Position numbers and translations under genes: made by a program
Notes under the pieces: generated by a model
What the model was told of the DNA's origin: nothing
Databases searched by the model: none
Seen by the model: only the letters and a program-made list of their open reading frames with translations
Part shown: positions 1 to 10,900 of the stretch, in pieces
Position numbering within the stretch: position 1 is the stretch's first letter
Layout of the letters: every line of letters starts with the position of its first letter
Assembly (NCBI GenBank): GCA_026018925.1
Contig: JAKSZU010000025.1
Location: 21,493,391 to 21,557,390 of the forward strand
Reading direction: 5' to 3'
Length of the DNA: 64,000 nucleotides
Source of the DNA: Tupaia tana
Taxonomy: Eukaryota > Chordata > Mammalia > Scandentia > Tupaiidae

Positions 1-144
1 ACTTGTTCTCAAGGTTAGCAAAATGAAACCGATGGGTAGAAATTGCCTAGAAGAAGGCTAAGTCTCAAAATAAGGAATTTTTGTTTTCATAATTAAAAGA
101 ATCTGACATTAGAGTAGTCTTCCCCAAGATGTATTCTACTATAG

Positions 145-392
145 TTTTTATTTTTAGAGGTTTTTGCTATAGGGCGCGTGCGCTTGCCAGAAAGACAGAG
201 AGACAGAAAGCGAGAAATCAACCCCCAGGGGGGATGGCCACGATGCAATCCCTTCTCCATTCTCCTCTTGGGATCGTGGGCATGCACGCACACGCGCCCG
301 GCATGAGTTTTAAGCCACCGGGTCCGGGACGCGAACTGCGGTCGACTACGTGGGAGTCCAGTGACATAGCCATTACGCTAACTGCTGGTCCC
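145..392 (-). mobile_element. tRNA-derived SINE, type A, full length
   Basis: On the minus strand this reads from a GGGACCAGCAGTTAGCGTA-type tRNA head (A-box-like TAGCGTAATGG, B-box-like region) through the GC-rich body to the CTATAGCAAAAACCTCT end. An imperfect T-rich run on the plus strand marks the A-tail. A target-site duplication, TACTATAG plus a T run, flanks it at 137-144 and 393-400. It still holds many CpGs, so it is fairly young. It generates spurious open frames on both strands. Confidence 0.9.
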
Positions 393-400
393 TACTATAG

Positions 401-1110
401 ATTTTTTTCAAGCAAACATCACATGACCGTCTGGCAGATACTTCATAAGGTGAAAAACAGCAACAATGGAAAGAAGGGACTCCTTTAGGAAGTAGAAGAT
501 TGAATGCAAGGGTTACTATGTAGTTGCCCAACCTAACTCTTAAAAATCACACACGGTTACAGAGGAAAGAAACCTTAAATGGTAGGCTTCTCCATTTCTC
601 TTTTAAAGATGAGAAACTAGAATGATAGAAGTTAGACTGCTTAATATCATAAAACAGAATGTTGTCAAAATCATAAATAAGCCACTGAACTAAAAGAAAC
701 TGTAAAGGTTTCTCAAACCGATGTAACCCACAACCAGCGCTTGCCAAGATACTTCGATAGTCTTCAGGAAAACAAGACTTTTTATTGCAATGCTGTTGGC
801 CAATGTGATGCAATTTTTACTGAAAAATTGATGCAACGAAGGCGCAATTATCTCAATTTATACTGTCCCTTTGGCAAAGATTTATTTTATATTTGCTATG
901 GTTCATTTAGTTGAATCTGTACCATTGACTAGCACTCTCAGTAAAGAGGAGGTCTGCCAATATGACATAGAATCTAATAAACGCAAGAAGCATAACAGCA
1001 ACCATGCAGGAGCCAACACATCAGTTCTTGAAGACTCCTCAGTAGAAAAGACCCAGGGGATGAAGCTATGAAGAGGACATAAACATATTCAGTCATCCAT
1101 CTTATTATTA
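401..1110. other. unique intergenic DNA, no feature seen
   Basis: AT-rich sequence with short scattered open frames. None has splice-site context, codon bias or recognisable protein content. I see no repeat family here. Confidence 0.5.
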
Positions 1111-1114
1111 ATTA

Positions 1115-1310
1115 ATATACTTATCAAATATTCATTGAGCCCCTACTATGTGCCTTACCAGGCATTTTTCTCTTCACATTTCTGCACATTAATGTTAATT
1201 TAATGCAGTAGGGGTCATTTTAAAATTTCCAACTAGCATTTCTTTCAAAGGCAGATTAAGAAGTAACTCATACACCCTCTTCTAAAACCCATGCTTCTGA
1301 ATTTCAGAGA
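1115..1310 (-). repeat. MIR/L2-type relic
   Basis: The segment TTGAGCCCCTACTATGTGCC followed by a CAGGCA-like stretch is a well-known signature of ancient MIR/L2 elements read from the minus strand. The remainder is too diverged to delimit exactly. Confidence 0.5.
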
Positions 1311-1504
1311 AAATCCCAATAAAACAGTTTTTGATACACGTAATCCATTCTCTAACCCTTAGTACATCGCTCAGGCAAGTGGCTGCCACCAAGTTTCCAG
1401 CATATGCTAAGTCGGGAGAATTCAATAAATCTATCTAGAGGTATAAAAGAGTAAAAAGTGTATTATTTAAAAATAGTAAAATAGTAAACCAACACTCATT
1501 ATAT

Positions 1505-1645
1505 CTGTATTCTGTTCCAAGTTGTATACTGGCATCCCTTATACAATATCCTACTTTATTCTCCCCACAACAATAAGAGTACTGGTAGACCTATTTCATA
1601 GATTAAAAAAGCTGATCCTCATAGAATGATTATAGGCTCAATAAA
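1505..1645 (-). repeat. MIR relic
   Basis: The stretch CCCACAACAATAAGAGTACT, followed by a degenerate form of TTTTACAGATGAGGAAACTGAGG, matches the minus strand of the MIR core. It is strongly diverged. Confidence 0.5.
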
Positions 1646-1834
1646 TGCTGGAAGTTGACCATATTGTCTAACTACAAGGACATTTTTTTCTACCTACTAA
1701 ATAAACCAGCTGTTGTAAAAATAAGACAACAATAAGGATACCATAAAGAAAATTTAATTTAGTGACAGAACAGAGTACTACACAATATCATTCCAACTTT
1801 ACAGACACAAAATAATTTATATTAGACTTTTTAT

Positions 1835-2085
1835 GTTTATTTTATTTCCTCCCTAAGAGAGACCAAGAGAGGAAGGAGAGAGAGAAATAAACCTCTAGTC
1901 ATCATGCCATGATCCACCCCAGCTTCAGCCAGGGGAGATCATGGGCCCATACATGTACACATGTATAAGAAAAGCTGTGGGGTACACACCCAGGACTTTC
2001 TCATGGGACCAGCATCACCAGTGTGGTGTTCCTGCTGTGCCACCAGCTGTCCTTAGAGTAGACGATGAATCATTATTGTACATAC
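1835..2085 (-). mobile_element. old SINE, type C-like
   Basis: On the plus strand an AGAGAGACCAAGAGAGGAAG-type purine tract is followed by CAGCTTCAGCCAGGGGAGAT and CATGGGCCCATACATG. These correspond to the reverse complement of the core of the type C copy at 9345-9590 (GATTCAGGGCTGGC). It is diverged and its ends are approximate. Confidence 0.45.
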
Positions 2086-2172
2086 ATGAAACTGAAGCTG
2101 TAGGAGGTACACTAATTCAAATCCATATAGTTAAAAACAAAATCAAACCAGATTTGGAATGTAGGTCCTCTT

Positions 2173-2421
2173 TTTTTTTTTGAAAGGTTTTTCGCTATAG
2201 GGCGCGTGTGCTCGCCAGACAGACAGAGACAGAAAGCGAGAAATCACCCCCCAGGGGGGAAGACCACGTCGCAATCCCTTCTCCTCCATTCTCCTCTCGG
2301 GATCTTGGGCACGCACGCACACGCACGCGGCGTGAGTTTTAAGCCACTGGGTCCGGGACATGAACTGTGGTCGACTACATGGGAGTTCAGCGACATGGCC
2401 ATTATGCTAATTGCTGGTCCC
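2173..2421 (-). mobile_element. tRNA-derived SINE, type A
   Basis: Full-length minus-strand copy with a T-run (A-tail) at its left end, the conserved CTATAGGGCGCGTG segment, the CCCCCCAGGGGGG palindrome and the tRNA-like head at its right end. A GTCCTCTT duplication flanks it (2165-2172 and 2423-2430). Confidence 0.9.
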
Positions 2422-2430
2422 AGTCCTCTT

Positions 2431-3699
2431 GATATCTAAGCCATTAACTGCTATTCTGAAATGTATGCTTTTTTCAACGAGTCTGGCTTTTCTGGCCCCG
2501 GTTTGGACCAACTCTGAAAGTTTTCTTGACTACTCTCTGCTCCAAACATTTTTATGTGGCTGTAAAATCCCACATCTTTAATCAATCATTGGTCACATGA
2601 AGTAATTCTCCAGTTTCTGGGCTCCATTTGAATTAGATGTGCACTTTTGATATACGTTTTTAACAGAGATAGATGAGTGACATTTCTGGTACAACTTTTC
2701 TGAACAACTTTAACAAGAGTTTGCATGAGGCTTTTATCTGTTTTTCTCTCTGACTTCCTACATGTTGCCACCCGGAATGCAGACGAGAGGGCTGGCACTA
2801 CATCAGCTACCTTAAACCACAGGAATACCAGCCATAGTGTAGGAACAATGGCGCAGAAAGAAGAAATTGGCCTGAAATCTGGAAAAAAGAAATTCAGGAC
2901 TGCCAAAGCAATGCTGTTTTGCCTATTCTTGCCATTTTCTATAAGGGGGAAAATGTGTTTAGTGTTATTTTTTAATTCTATGCAATTAAATTGAGCTGAA
3001 ATCACACCAGTGCAAACCACTGAGTACAAGTGTAACCCTGAGTTTGCATCCATTCTGACAAACACTTATGGACATACCACTGGGTCACAGCACTGTAGTT
3101 AACATTGTAGGGAGTACAGAAAAGCATTAACTCGTTATATAGAGGAACAATTCTCGGATGAGGAAAATAAACCATAATTAATTAAAATATAGCAATCCTG
3201 GAGATATGACTTTGAGAATGAAGACCTCACTAGAAAAACCAGTGGAAAGCATGAAGAATAGCTATTATATTTTAAACAAATTGTGTGAACATTGACAAAT
3301 AGTAATGGTTAATAAATTATAAAGTTGCTCTTAGAAAAGCGGTCAACCATTGCTAGCTCTTCTGATGAGGTGGCAAACTGAAAAGAAGAAATCGGTCTTG
3401 GTAGGTCGCAAACGGAGAAAAGTACTCAGTTGAATCTACCTTACTAATTTGTGAATAGTTCACAACTTTATCTTAATGAGATCTGGGAGAAATAAGTGGC
3501 CATGATATTCATTAATGTCGTTTATATCTGAGAATTGTGAACTTCTACAGGGTTTGCTATGAAAAAACAATAAAATCAAACTGATGCCACCACTTAACAT
3601 TTAGGTATTTTTATCATATTGAAAACTGACCCTGAGGTGTACGTGTGTAGATATACCAAATCTGTAGTAGACATGGAAAATAAATGAGTGAGTAGTTTG
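2431..3699. other. unique intergenic DNA
   Basis: No repeat or gene recognised. A 159-codon open frame on the minus strand (2586-3065) is one of the longest in the window. Its translation has no motif I recognise, and it overlaps another open frame on the opposite strand, so I treat it as chance. Confidence 0.5.
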
Positions 3700-3715
3700 A
3701 GAAATCACTTATTTT

Positions 3716-3951
3716 AAGAGGTTTTTGCTATAGGGCCAGAAAGACAGAGAAAGAGAGATAGAAAGCAAGAAATCACCCCCCAGGGGGAATGGCCATGCCA
3801 CAATCCCTTCTCCATTCTCCTCTCAGAATCTTGAGTGAGCACGCACGCACACACACCTGTTGTGGATTTTAAGCCACCAGTTCCGGAACTCGAACCGCAG
3901 TCAACTACATGGGAGTTCAGTGACATAGCCATTACGCTAACTGCTGGTCCC
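3716..3951 (-). mobile_element. tRNA-derived SINE, type A, internal deletion
   Basis: Minus-strand copy whose 3' part lacks about 12 bp of the GCGCGTGCGCTCG segment: CTATAGGGCC runs straight into AGAAAGACAGAG. The flanking duplication AGAAATCACTTATTTT / AGAAATTACTTCTTTT lies at 3700-3715 and 3953-3968, so the deletion does not affect the insertion ends. Confidence 0.88.
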
Positions 3952-4239
3952 AAGAAATTACTTCTTTTTAGTATCTCACAACTCTATGGAAGTATGGCAT
4001 GGAAGATACATTCATGATTTCAGGTTCATTCATTCACTTTATGTTTATGGAGTGTTGACATACTGCTTTAGGATAGAGATTGTTATTTTGACCAAATATT
4101 CCTGGTTCCTTAACTTCTCAGCCCGAATCTAGGTTGAAATCTCAGGACTGAATTCTCAAAAATAAAGTTTGGTGAGAATGAGGTCAGCCCTTTCCGTAAA
4201 CACCCTGAAACATCTCACAGGAGCCTCTAGCTCTCTCTG

Positions 4240-4312
4240 CTAACTGTGAGAGAGACAACAGAGAGACATCAGAGAGACAACAGAAAGAGACATCAGAGAG
4301 ACAACAGCGCTC
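4240..4312. repeat. short minisatellite, about 22-bp period
   Basis: Three to four imperfect tandem copies of a unit resembling AGAGACATCAGAGAGACAAC. The purine-rich array lies between unique DNA and an LTR-like region. Confidence 0.75.
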
Positions 4313-4599
4313 CCAGAAGGACAGCTAACTGTTCTGCAGCACGCACTCGGTGAGGTGAACAAGAAGTAGACCTGTATTATGTTACTACTTTAAGATTTTA
4401 GGTTTTATTTATCCCTACCTAATCTAGTTGCTTCTGAATACTGAAACTGTCTTTGAATGAGGGTACTGCTTTAAAAACTAAGACATGTACCACTGACTTA
4501 TTGGTCAGACCCTGGACAGGGAGGTAACTGATATTGGCAGGTAGAAAAGGACCATCCGTGGTAAACTGTGGACAAACACTCGGCAAACACATCCCTTGT

Positions 4600-4970
4600 T
4601 TGAAATGTGAGCTAAGTATGTGCTGTCTGAGGTAATGCTGCAGAATTCTGTGTTGAGTGGATTCGTGTCTTGTGATCAAGAATGAGAAGTGTGGACAAAG
4701 GAGAAGGTAATAAAGCAGAATTTTATTGAAAGAGAAAAACTCCTGAATGGGAGGGGTCCCAAAAGAGGGCTGCCAGTGTGGGGCTTTTGCCAGGAGTTTT
4801 TATCTAGCAGTTCGAGCAAAGGTCTGGCTCTCTCATAATGAAATAGGCTTCAAAAAATAACTAAAATTGGGACCGGTAGGTGGTGCGGTGGTTAAGGGCG
4901 CTGGACTCCCACATGGCTGACCGCAGCTGGAGTCCCAGACCTGGTGGCTTGCTTTCTCACTTTCCCTTTC

Positions 4971-5020
<50 letters not shown>

Positions 5021-5440
5021 CATCCCTCCCTCCCTCCCTCCCTCCCTCCCTCTATGGTCAAATTAAAAATAAATAAAGTTAATTAAATAAAAAATAATTA
5101 TTTTTAAAAATAGCTACAAGTGTCTATGATGTCAGTATCCTTTGTTCTCTTTCTTAACTGATAATGGAGGTACTCTTTCTGCTAAAGTTTACTGTGGGGC
5201 TAATTGAACGTAAAGATCTGCATTCTTTGCCTGGAATGCAACTGTAACATGGAAACTGTGGGGAAACTAGTGACCTCAATTCTCGCTAGTTTGAGCTCCG
5301 ATCTGATACAGCCTGCTCTCAGTGAAAGCTTAGCTGGCGTGACTCCATCTTGGTCTTTACTGTAACTATATGCCCCGAGCCTATTTCCTACCTCAATAAA
5401 AGATCTAAGGGAAGGAATCAAAACTCAAAGGGTATAATGT
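4600..5440 (-). mobile_element. degenerate ERV class I-like LTR, split by a SINE
   Basis: Read on the minus strand, the segment has features of a retroviral LTR end: a GCCCCACACTGGCAGCC block, a GGGACCCCTCCC box, then an AATAAAATTCTGC polyadenylation-like signal near 4720-4705, followed by a TC-rich stretch. Sequence beyond the SINE at 4869-5085 (positions 5100-5440) reads like U3. I see no gag, pol or env. The outer ends are uncertain, and the family assignment rests on recalled LTR architecture. Confidence 0.45.
4869..5085 (+). mobile_element. tRNA-derived SINE, type B (short)
   Basis: Starts GGGACCGGTAGGTGGTGCGG and contains a B-box-like GAGTCCCAGACC. It continues directly into CTTGCTTTCTCACTTTCC, an expanded (TC)n, a (TCCC)n run of about 30 bp and an AATAAA-rich tail. 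It interrupts the LTR-like sequence at 4600-5440. An imperfect flanking repeat, AAAATAACTAAAATT / AAAATAATTATTTTT, is visible. Confidence 0.85.
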
Positions 5441-5753
5441 GTTACGGTAACATTTATTGAAACAACGTCATGAGGAAGCCCAGGCATGACACAGGTGGAG
5501 GCTCATGGAGAGATACAGGGAAAAGATCCTTTGCTAGTCCCTAGATTGTTTTAGCTCCTGAATGTTCTAGCCATCTGCAGTGGATTTCCCAGACATCCTA
5601 AAGAAGAGGCAAGCATCACTACTCTGCTATGGGGACATTCTTGTTTCACGGAATTACACCATGTAAAATGATTATGTTTTAGGACATGAAGCTTTGGGAC
5701 AGTTTTTTAGATAGCAACAGATAACTGGAAAAGATACATAAAAATGAAAATAT
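5441..5753 (-). repeat. unassigned ancient repeat-like DNA
   Basis: On the minus strand this begins with CCAGTTATCTGTTGCTATCT and ends with a TTTCAATAAATGTTACC-type segment. That resembles dispersed ancient LTR or DNA elements I recall from other mammals. I cannot name the family. Confidence 0.3.
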
Positions 5754-5764
5754 AAATTTAGCAT

Positions 5765-6039
5765 CATCAGACACCAGTAGATGGCATAATGGTTGTGTCA
5801 CTATACTCTCATGTAGTCGACCACTGTTTGAGTCCTGGATCCTGCGGCTTCAAAAATTCTCACACCGGGCGCATGTGCGTGCATGCCCAAAACCCTGAGA
5901 GGAGAATGGAGGAGAAGGGGTTGCAGTGTGGCCATCCCCCACGGGGGGGTTCTTGCTTTGTTTCTCTGTTCCTCTGTTTCTCTTTGTCTCTCGGGCAAGC
6001 ACACACGCCCTATAGCAAAAACTCTCTACAAAACAAAAC
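5765..6039 (+). mobile_element. tRNA-derived SINE, type A
   Basis: Plus-strand copy with head ACCAGTAGATGGCATAATGG, body with a CCCCCACGGGGGGG palindrome, and end CCTATAGCAAAAACTCTC. The duplication AAATTTAGCAT / AAATTTAGTAT lies at 5754-5764 and 6040-6050. It yields sizeable shadow open frames on both strands. Confidence 0.9.
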
Positions 6040-6050
6040 AAATTTAGTAT

Positions 6051-9029
6051 ACACGTATGCATATGTTTGTTGAGTGTGTGTGTTATATACATACGATGTA
6101 GAAAGCAAAATAGACTACAGGTAGGGAAAAAAAGTCCATCAAAGTACAAACGTGGTATTAGAATAGAAAGAGAAAAGAAATTATTTTCAGTAGAAAAATG
6201 ATCAGGGGAAGAAATATTCGTGGACCGTAAACACCCTGAGAACAACGGCCGAGCCACCTGACTTATCCCCATACCAGTCTTAACTGCCACCATTTTGTCC
6301 CAGGACAGACACTGACAAGTGTGCAGTCAGTCAGCAGGACTAAATAACTGTGGCGGATCAGAAGAATCTGGAAGGAAAGACTGGATTTGCACACATGAAG
6401 AGTGATGGCCGAGGACGACGGCTGAAAATTCTAGGCCAGTGAAACAATGTGATCCTCACACAACACAAAGAAAGCTGTGCACAAAAACCACAAAAGAGAA
6501 GGAGGAGCAATCCGATACATATCTGAGGGCAGAATTAGTAAAAAAAATACAGTAGAAAATTGTCAGTTGTGTTTGAAAAGCAAACCCAAAGGTTCGTTAT
6601 TCGTTTAGCAGTCATTGGCAAAACATACACTTTTTTTACTGATAAACTGTAAAATCATGATCAGAACTCTTTCTTAGGGATATAGGTATGCAGAGAAATT
6701 TGGGACAGACAAGCCAACCATTTGCAGACATTAGAGATCTCGAAATAAGTTGAAAGCAACCTGAGAAATGTCACTTAAAAACAAGAAGGATGAGTTGCAA
6801 TTGCAATTAGAATCAATTATTAAGGGGATGTTCACAATTCTCTCCGTTCACTAATGTAGAAATAGAAGACATTTGATTAACACCTTAGGTCCTTTGCAAA
6901 TACACAGTCCAGAGTACTGTGATCATTCCTAGGAATATAATTAACACGGCTACAGTTTGACTCTTATTATGCAAATTCTTAAGAATCAGTGAGACACGTG
7001 GGCATTCTTTCAGTAAGCCACACTTTAGTAAAACTCACTGTATGCTTTCAGAGTATCGTATTCTTCTTCTAGGGAAAAGTGGGCATTTCTTCAGCACGAA
7101 CAACAATTTGAAAGCCTTATTTATGAGTATACTGTTTGCTTCTATTGGCAGAGGCTGACTCTCAGCACTGTCATCCTGGCTCTTCTGTATGCTATATTAA
7201 GCCACACAGGTACGGAGGAGTGGAGCAATAATTAAATCACTGGAATGTCACTTTTCTCCCTCTGCAGCCCTGCGTCTGTGGGCAGACTAGCAAGAAAAGT
7301 CGGTACTGAGGCTGCAGTGGCTTAATACTTTTTGTTTCTTTCAAGAAAATGTTGTTTGGAATATCTAGGACTATCATTGAAGTCACATTTTTTTTTAATC
7401 AAATGAACTATATTACCAAAGTAATTATAAGACCTAGTACTGTAAGATTTACAAAATCACCAGTGTTCTCTGATTTTTAAAGTGCCCTGAGGTGGTATAA
7501 GGCAGCCTAATTTTTAGCCCCAGAGATACTGTCGCTGTAATTGAAGAAAGAAATAGAAGTTTGCAAGTTTAGGTGAAGTACATAAATCTTATTTTATTTA
7601 TATTTATTTATATAGTTATAAGAAATGCTATTTTAGGTAGATACATACTTGTGCTTTTTAAAAGCTAGGTTTTGAGAGACATACACAAAATCTCTAACAA
7701 CAATTTCAGGATATGCCAATATTTTTTTTTTAATTTTACAGAAAATATACCAATTATTCAACCAAGTCATTTTCCTGTAGCAAAGGACTCCAGAAAAATA
7801 TACAGGGTTTATTTTCCTCAATTTAAAAACTAATATACATATTCACATGTAAGAAATAAGGAACCATATTCTGAAAGGAAAAAAAATACATGCCAGGAAA
7901 AAACACATAAATAATGAATCTTTTGTAAGAAGTAGTTAAAAGGATCACCTTTTGTTTCTTTTCTTCTAAAACAATTCCTTGGTTACTGACGTCTTTTTAT
8001 AGTCTTGCTTTGTAATCTGTATTTTAAAAAACCTGTCCTTGACAGTCGGTAGCACACAAATGACTTGGAGTGCACAAAATCCTATGTGAATAATCTATTT
8101 TTACAGCCTGGACTGTTTTCTACACAGATACATAATGACCATATGACCCCAGTCACAACTGCCTATCTGCATATAATACATGAAAAATCAGAAGCTCAAT
8201 TATCTTCTCCTTTCACTTTTTGCTTTTTCCTAACAACTCCAGGAGCTTGACCTGTTATTTCATTTATGGCTTCTTCCAGTTGTCTTCTACTTCAGTTTTG
8301 TCATGTTTTTCTTTATAGTAGAAAAGAATAGCACTCAGCTGTCCTAGAGGCACTTTTTATTGTTGTTGTTTTGAAAAACCTTTCTTCCTACAGTGACGGC
8401 AGCACTTATTAATCTTTTCCTCCTCCTGGTCTCAGTGGTTCTCTTTCTCTTCTGCTCTTCCCATTGGAATCCTGTGGGTGGTAAAAATTATTTCTTTCTT
8501 CCAGGTATCTTGCTCCATTGGGAATTAGCAAAAGTGCTGGGTTTTATGCTGATCTCTGCTGTGCAGAGGGGAGAAAAAAATACATCAGTGGAATCGAGTT
8601 TGCTCTGAAGAGCCAATATATGTTGAAGCATCTTTCAAATTCTAGGTCAGCGAGGAACAACAGAGAAAGCCTTCTTTAGAAAGAAGTCTCAGGTTCTGCC
8701 TAATTATTCTGAGTTTCAAGAAGGAACTTCTGTCAAACCACTTGGTTAAAGTTGTTAGGTTTAATGAGTTTCTTCCCGTGGTTGTGCCTGGGATTTGAAA
8801 GGTTTCTCAAGCCTGTACCAATTGTCTACATAGTTCTTTTTCTTTTTTTAATAATGCCCATTTTCTAAAAACTGGGCAGAGGGGAAAATTCCTCCCCACT
8901 TCTGAGGGCTTCTCCTCTAATTCTGGTGGGAAAAGGCCCATCCCCTGGGTCATAGAAATGAAATCTTGGTGAACTCATTTTTGCTAAGTTTTCAAAAAGA
9001 CAGTGACTTATGTTTTACTGTGGAAGCAA
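6051..9029. other. unique intergenic DNA
   Basis: About 3 kb without recognised repeats apart from A/T runs. Positions 6225-6239 share CCGTAAACACCCTGA with 4194-4208. A short exon-like segment at 8394-8480 is described separately. Nothing else can be supported. Confidence 0.5.
8394..8480 (+). other. exon-like segment encoding a hydrophobic stretch (weak)
   Basis: A pyrimidine tract ending in CAG (8378-8393) precedes 87 nt that stay open in one frame and end at GGTG|GTAAAAA, a plausible splice donor. The translation contains ALINLFLLLVSVVLFLF, which looks like a membrane-spanning helix. Pyrimidine-rich DNA often encodes L, F, V and S by chance, and no neighbouring exon was found. It may be nothing. 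Confidence 0.12.
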
Positions 9030-9215
9030 AGTGAAGGAGCACAAAATTTGTGAAACCAGAAATGAGTTTGAATCCCAGTGCTGGCACTCACCATGAAATT
9101 GTTTATGGTTTTGCAGATGTAAGGTCCTTACATGCGAGATGAGAAAATGAACAATTGTTACATCCTGCATGCTTTGTGCAAATGACCCATTATAAACATG
9201 TCCAAGACTCATTAC
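9030..9215 (+). repeat. MIR relic
   Basis: Contains degenerate MIR landmarks in order: GAGTTTGAATCCCAGTGCTG (tRNA B-box region), GGCACTCACCATGAAATTGT, AGATGAGAAAATGA, and a region resembling the end of the core. Confidence 0.65.
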
Positions 9216-9344
9216 GGTATCATTCAGTAAACACACAGTAAGCATAGTTTGTTAATATCTTTAATATCTTTACCATAATCACAATTATTATTTAGCTTAC
9301 AACTCAATGCGTGCCCAGATCCCATGGAATATTTGAAAATGTGC

Positions 9345-9590
9345 CCTGGTTAGAAACCAAACAGAGGTGTAGCAGTAATGCACACCCCTCTGTGAGGCTA
9401 ATCCACATGCAAGGTTCCAGTTCATGTCCAGAGACCTCCCTGAGTGTGCCTACCATCCATGTGGCCATGATTCAGGGCTGGCCCAAGCAGTGGAAGAATC
9501 ACTGTACCGAGGTGTGGTTTGGGGTGGGAGGACTGTCTCTCTGCCTCTTTCTTTCTCAGTTTCTCTTTCTTTACTTAAAAAGTTGTGACT
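9345..9590 (+). mobile_element. tRNA-derived SINE, type C
   Basis: Carries a core reading CAGAGACCTCCCTGAGTGTG, then CATGATTCAGGGCTGGCCCA, and a TCTC-rich 3' section. The same core recurs at 63515-63768 and, more weakly, at 60280-60430. The head is too diverged to place exactly. Confidence 0.6.
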
Positions 9591-10082
9591 CTTGTCACAG
9601 ACTATTTATGGTGATAAAAAAAAAAAAAAATGGGGAACCAAAGCTTCTTAACGTAGAGTCTGTGCTTACAACTGGCACTTGTCACAGATTGACCATCCCC
9701 TCTATGTCTCTACTGCGCATGATAGCGAAAAATTCCAAAAAAAAAAAAAAAGAAAGAATCAAAATAAATGATAAAACCAAATTCTCAGCAAGATCCAATC
9801 AGTAAAGATGGCAACAACATTGAGCAATATATATTATATAATCATGTCCCCTCAAAAATAAAAGTAAAAAAAGTCTACCATTAATTTTGGTTTTAATTTT
9901 TAAAGCATTTAATATGCTGTTAGCGATTTTCCAGACAAAAACATTTTTAAGCCAAGTTAAACTTTCAACAACAGTAAACGAAAATGTACAGTTCCCAATA
10001 TCCTCAGAACCCTGGGTATTATAAGTGAAATTCTTTTGCTGACATGACAAGTTTTCAAACATCTCATTTAAGTTTGCATTTT
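9591..10082. other. intergenic DNA with two A-runs
   Basis: Contains A-runs near 9616-9630 and 9738-9752 and the repeated 11-mer CTTGTCACAGA (9591-9601 and 9678-9688). These could be remnants of small retro-insertions, but no body can be identified. Confidence 0.35.
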
Positions 10083-10185
10083 GGGGGCCAGACGGTGGCA
10101 GAGCTGTTAAGGTGGCTGGAATCAACATGGTCAACTGCATGGTTCATGTCTCAGACCTGGTGGCTTGAAAAACATTCTGGAAATA
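10083..10185 (+). mobile_element. type A SINE, 5' fragment
   Basis: Starts GGGGCCAGACGGTGGCAGAG and keeps the tRNA-like head through CAGACCTGGTGGCTTGAAAA, then loses similarity. The 3' body and A-tail are missing. Confidence 0.65.
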
Positions 10186-10636
10186 TGTGACAGGTCTTTT
10201 GCTTCCTTCCCTGGTGATGTTAATGGAGAATTTGAATAAGACATGAACAGTGGTGGGCTTAACTCAATCAATCTAAAACTATCCACTATTAGATTAATTT
10301 ATTGACCATTTTATCAGGATAAAATGACCACAATATCTCACTAACCATTTAACCACAATATTAAAGTCCATTAATTATTTATTAGGGAGGTTAACAATGG
10401 CCCAAAGTCACAGAGCTAAATAATCAAATAGCCAATTCAGTCAGGTTGGCTATGAATTTTGAACTCTAATTTTGTATTGGCACACACATCATCATGTTGA
10501 TGAAGGGGAACTGACCGAAATGTTTATTGTGCAGATAACTGATTAAAGTAAACCAGTGACTTGTGAATTGTCAGTCAGTAACCTACTAATTTCTCAGTAG
10601 TCCCTTAGCTAAATGACCTCATTAATTTTCTCCTCT
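10186..10636. other. unique intergenic DNA
   Basis: AT-rich, no recognised repeat or gene. Confidence 0.5.
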
Positions 10637-10900
10637 CCTTCTTATTTTTTTTTTTTGGTATTAATTTGCTAGTGGGTACATACACTCTCCAGAGACAGAG
10701 ACAGAGACAGAAAGAGGAAGAAAGCACGCCATCTTTGGGGCACCATCATGCCACTTCTCCATTTTCCCATCCTGGCAGGATTTGAAGCATACGTGCACAT
10801 GTGCCCTGATTGTTCTTTAAGCTACTTGGGCCAGAATTCAAACCACCAGTAGGCCATGTAGGATCCAGCTCTTCTAACCAGCAGGTCATGGGGCTGGCCC
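10637..10900 (-). mobile_element. old type A-related SINE
   Basis: Minus-strand copy: T-run, GAGACAGAGACAGAGACAGA, a degenerate GGGGCACCATCATGCCAC block, and a head-like end with AACCAGCAGGTCATGGGGC. Compared with other copies it has lost most CpGs and the CTATAGGGCGC segment, so it looks old or belongs to an ancestral subfamily. Confidence 0.7.

Noticed and set aside
145-392. tRNA gene in SINE heads
   Set aside because: The heads have A and B box-like motifs but no intact cloverleaf or plausible 3' end; they are SINE promoters, not tRNA genes.
2586-3065. 159-codon minus-strand open frame
   Set aside because: No recognisable motif, no splice or promoter context, and an overlapping frame on the other strand; likely chance in low-stop sequence.
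4194-6239. Shared CCGTAAACACCCTGA at 4194 and 6225 as LTR ends
   Set aside because: The flanking sequences do not align beyond the 15-mer, so a paired-LTR reading cannot be supported.
9591-9688. Repeated CTTGTCACAGA as a possible target duplication
   Set aside because: No insertion body with a tail in the expected position between the two copies.
9311-9805. 164-codon plus-strand open frame
   Set aside because: Runs through a type C SINE and two A-runs; lysine runs come from A-tails.
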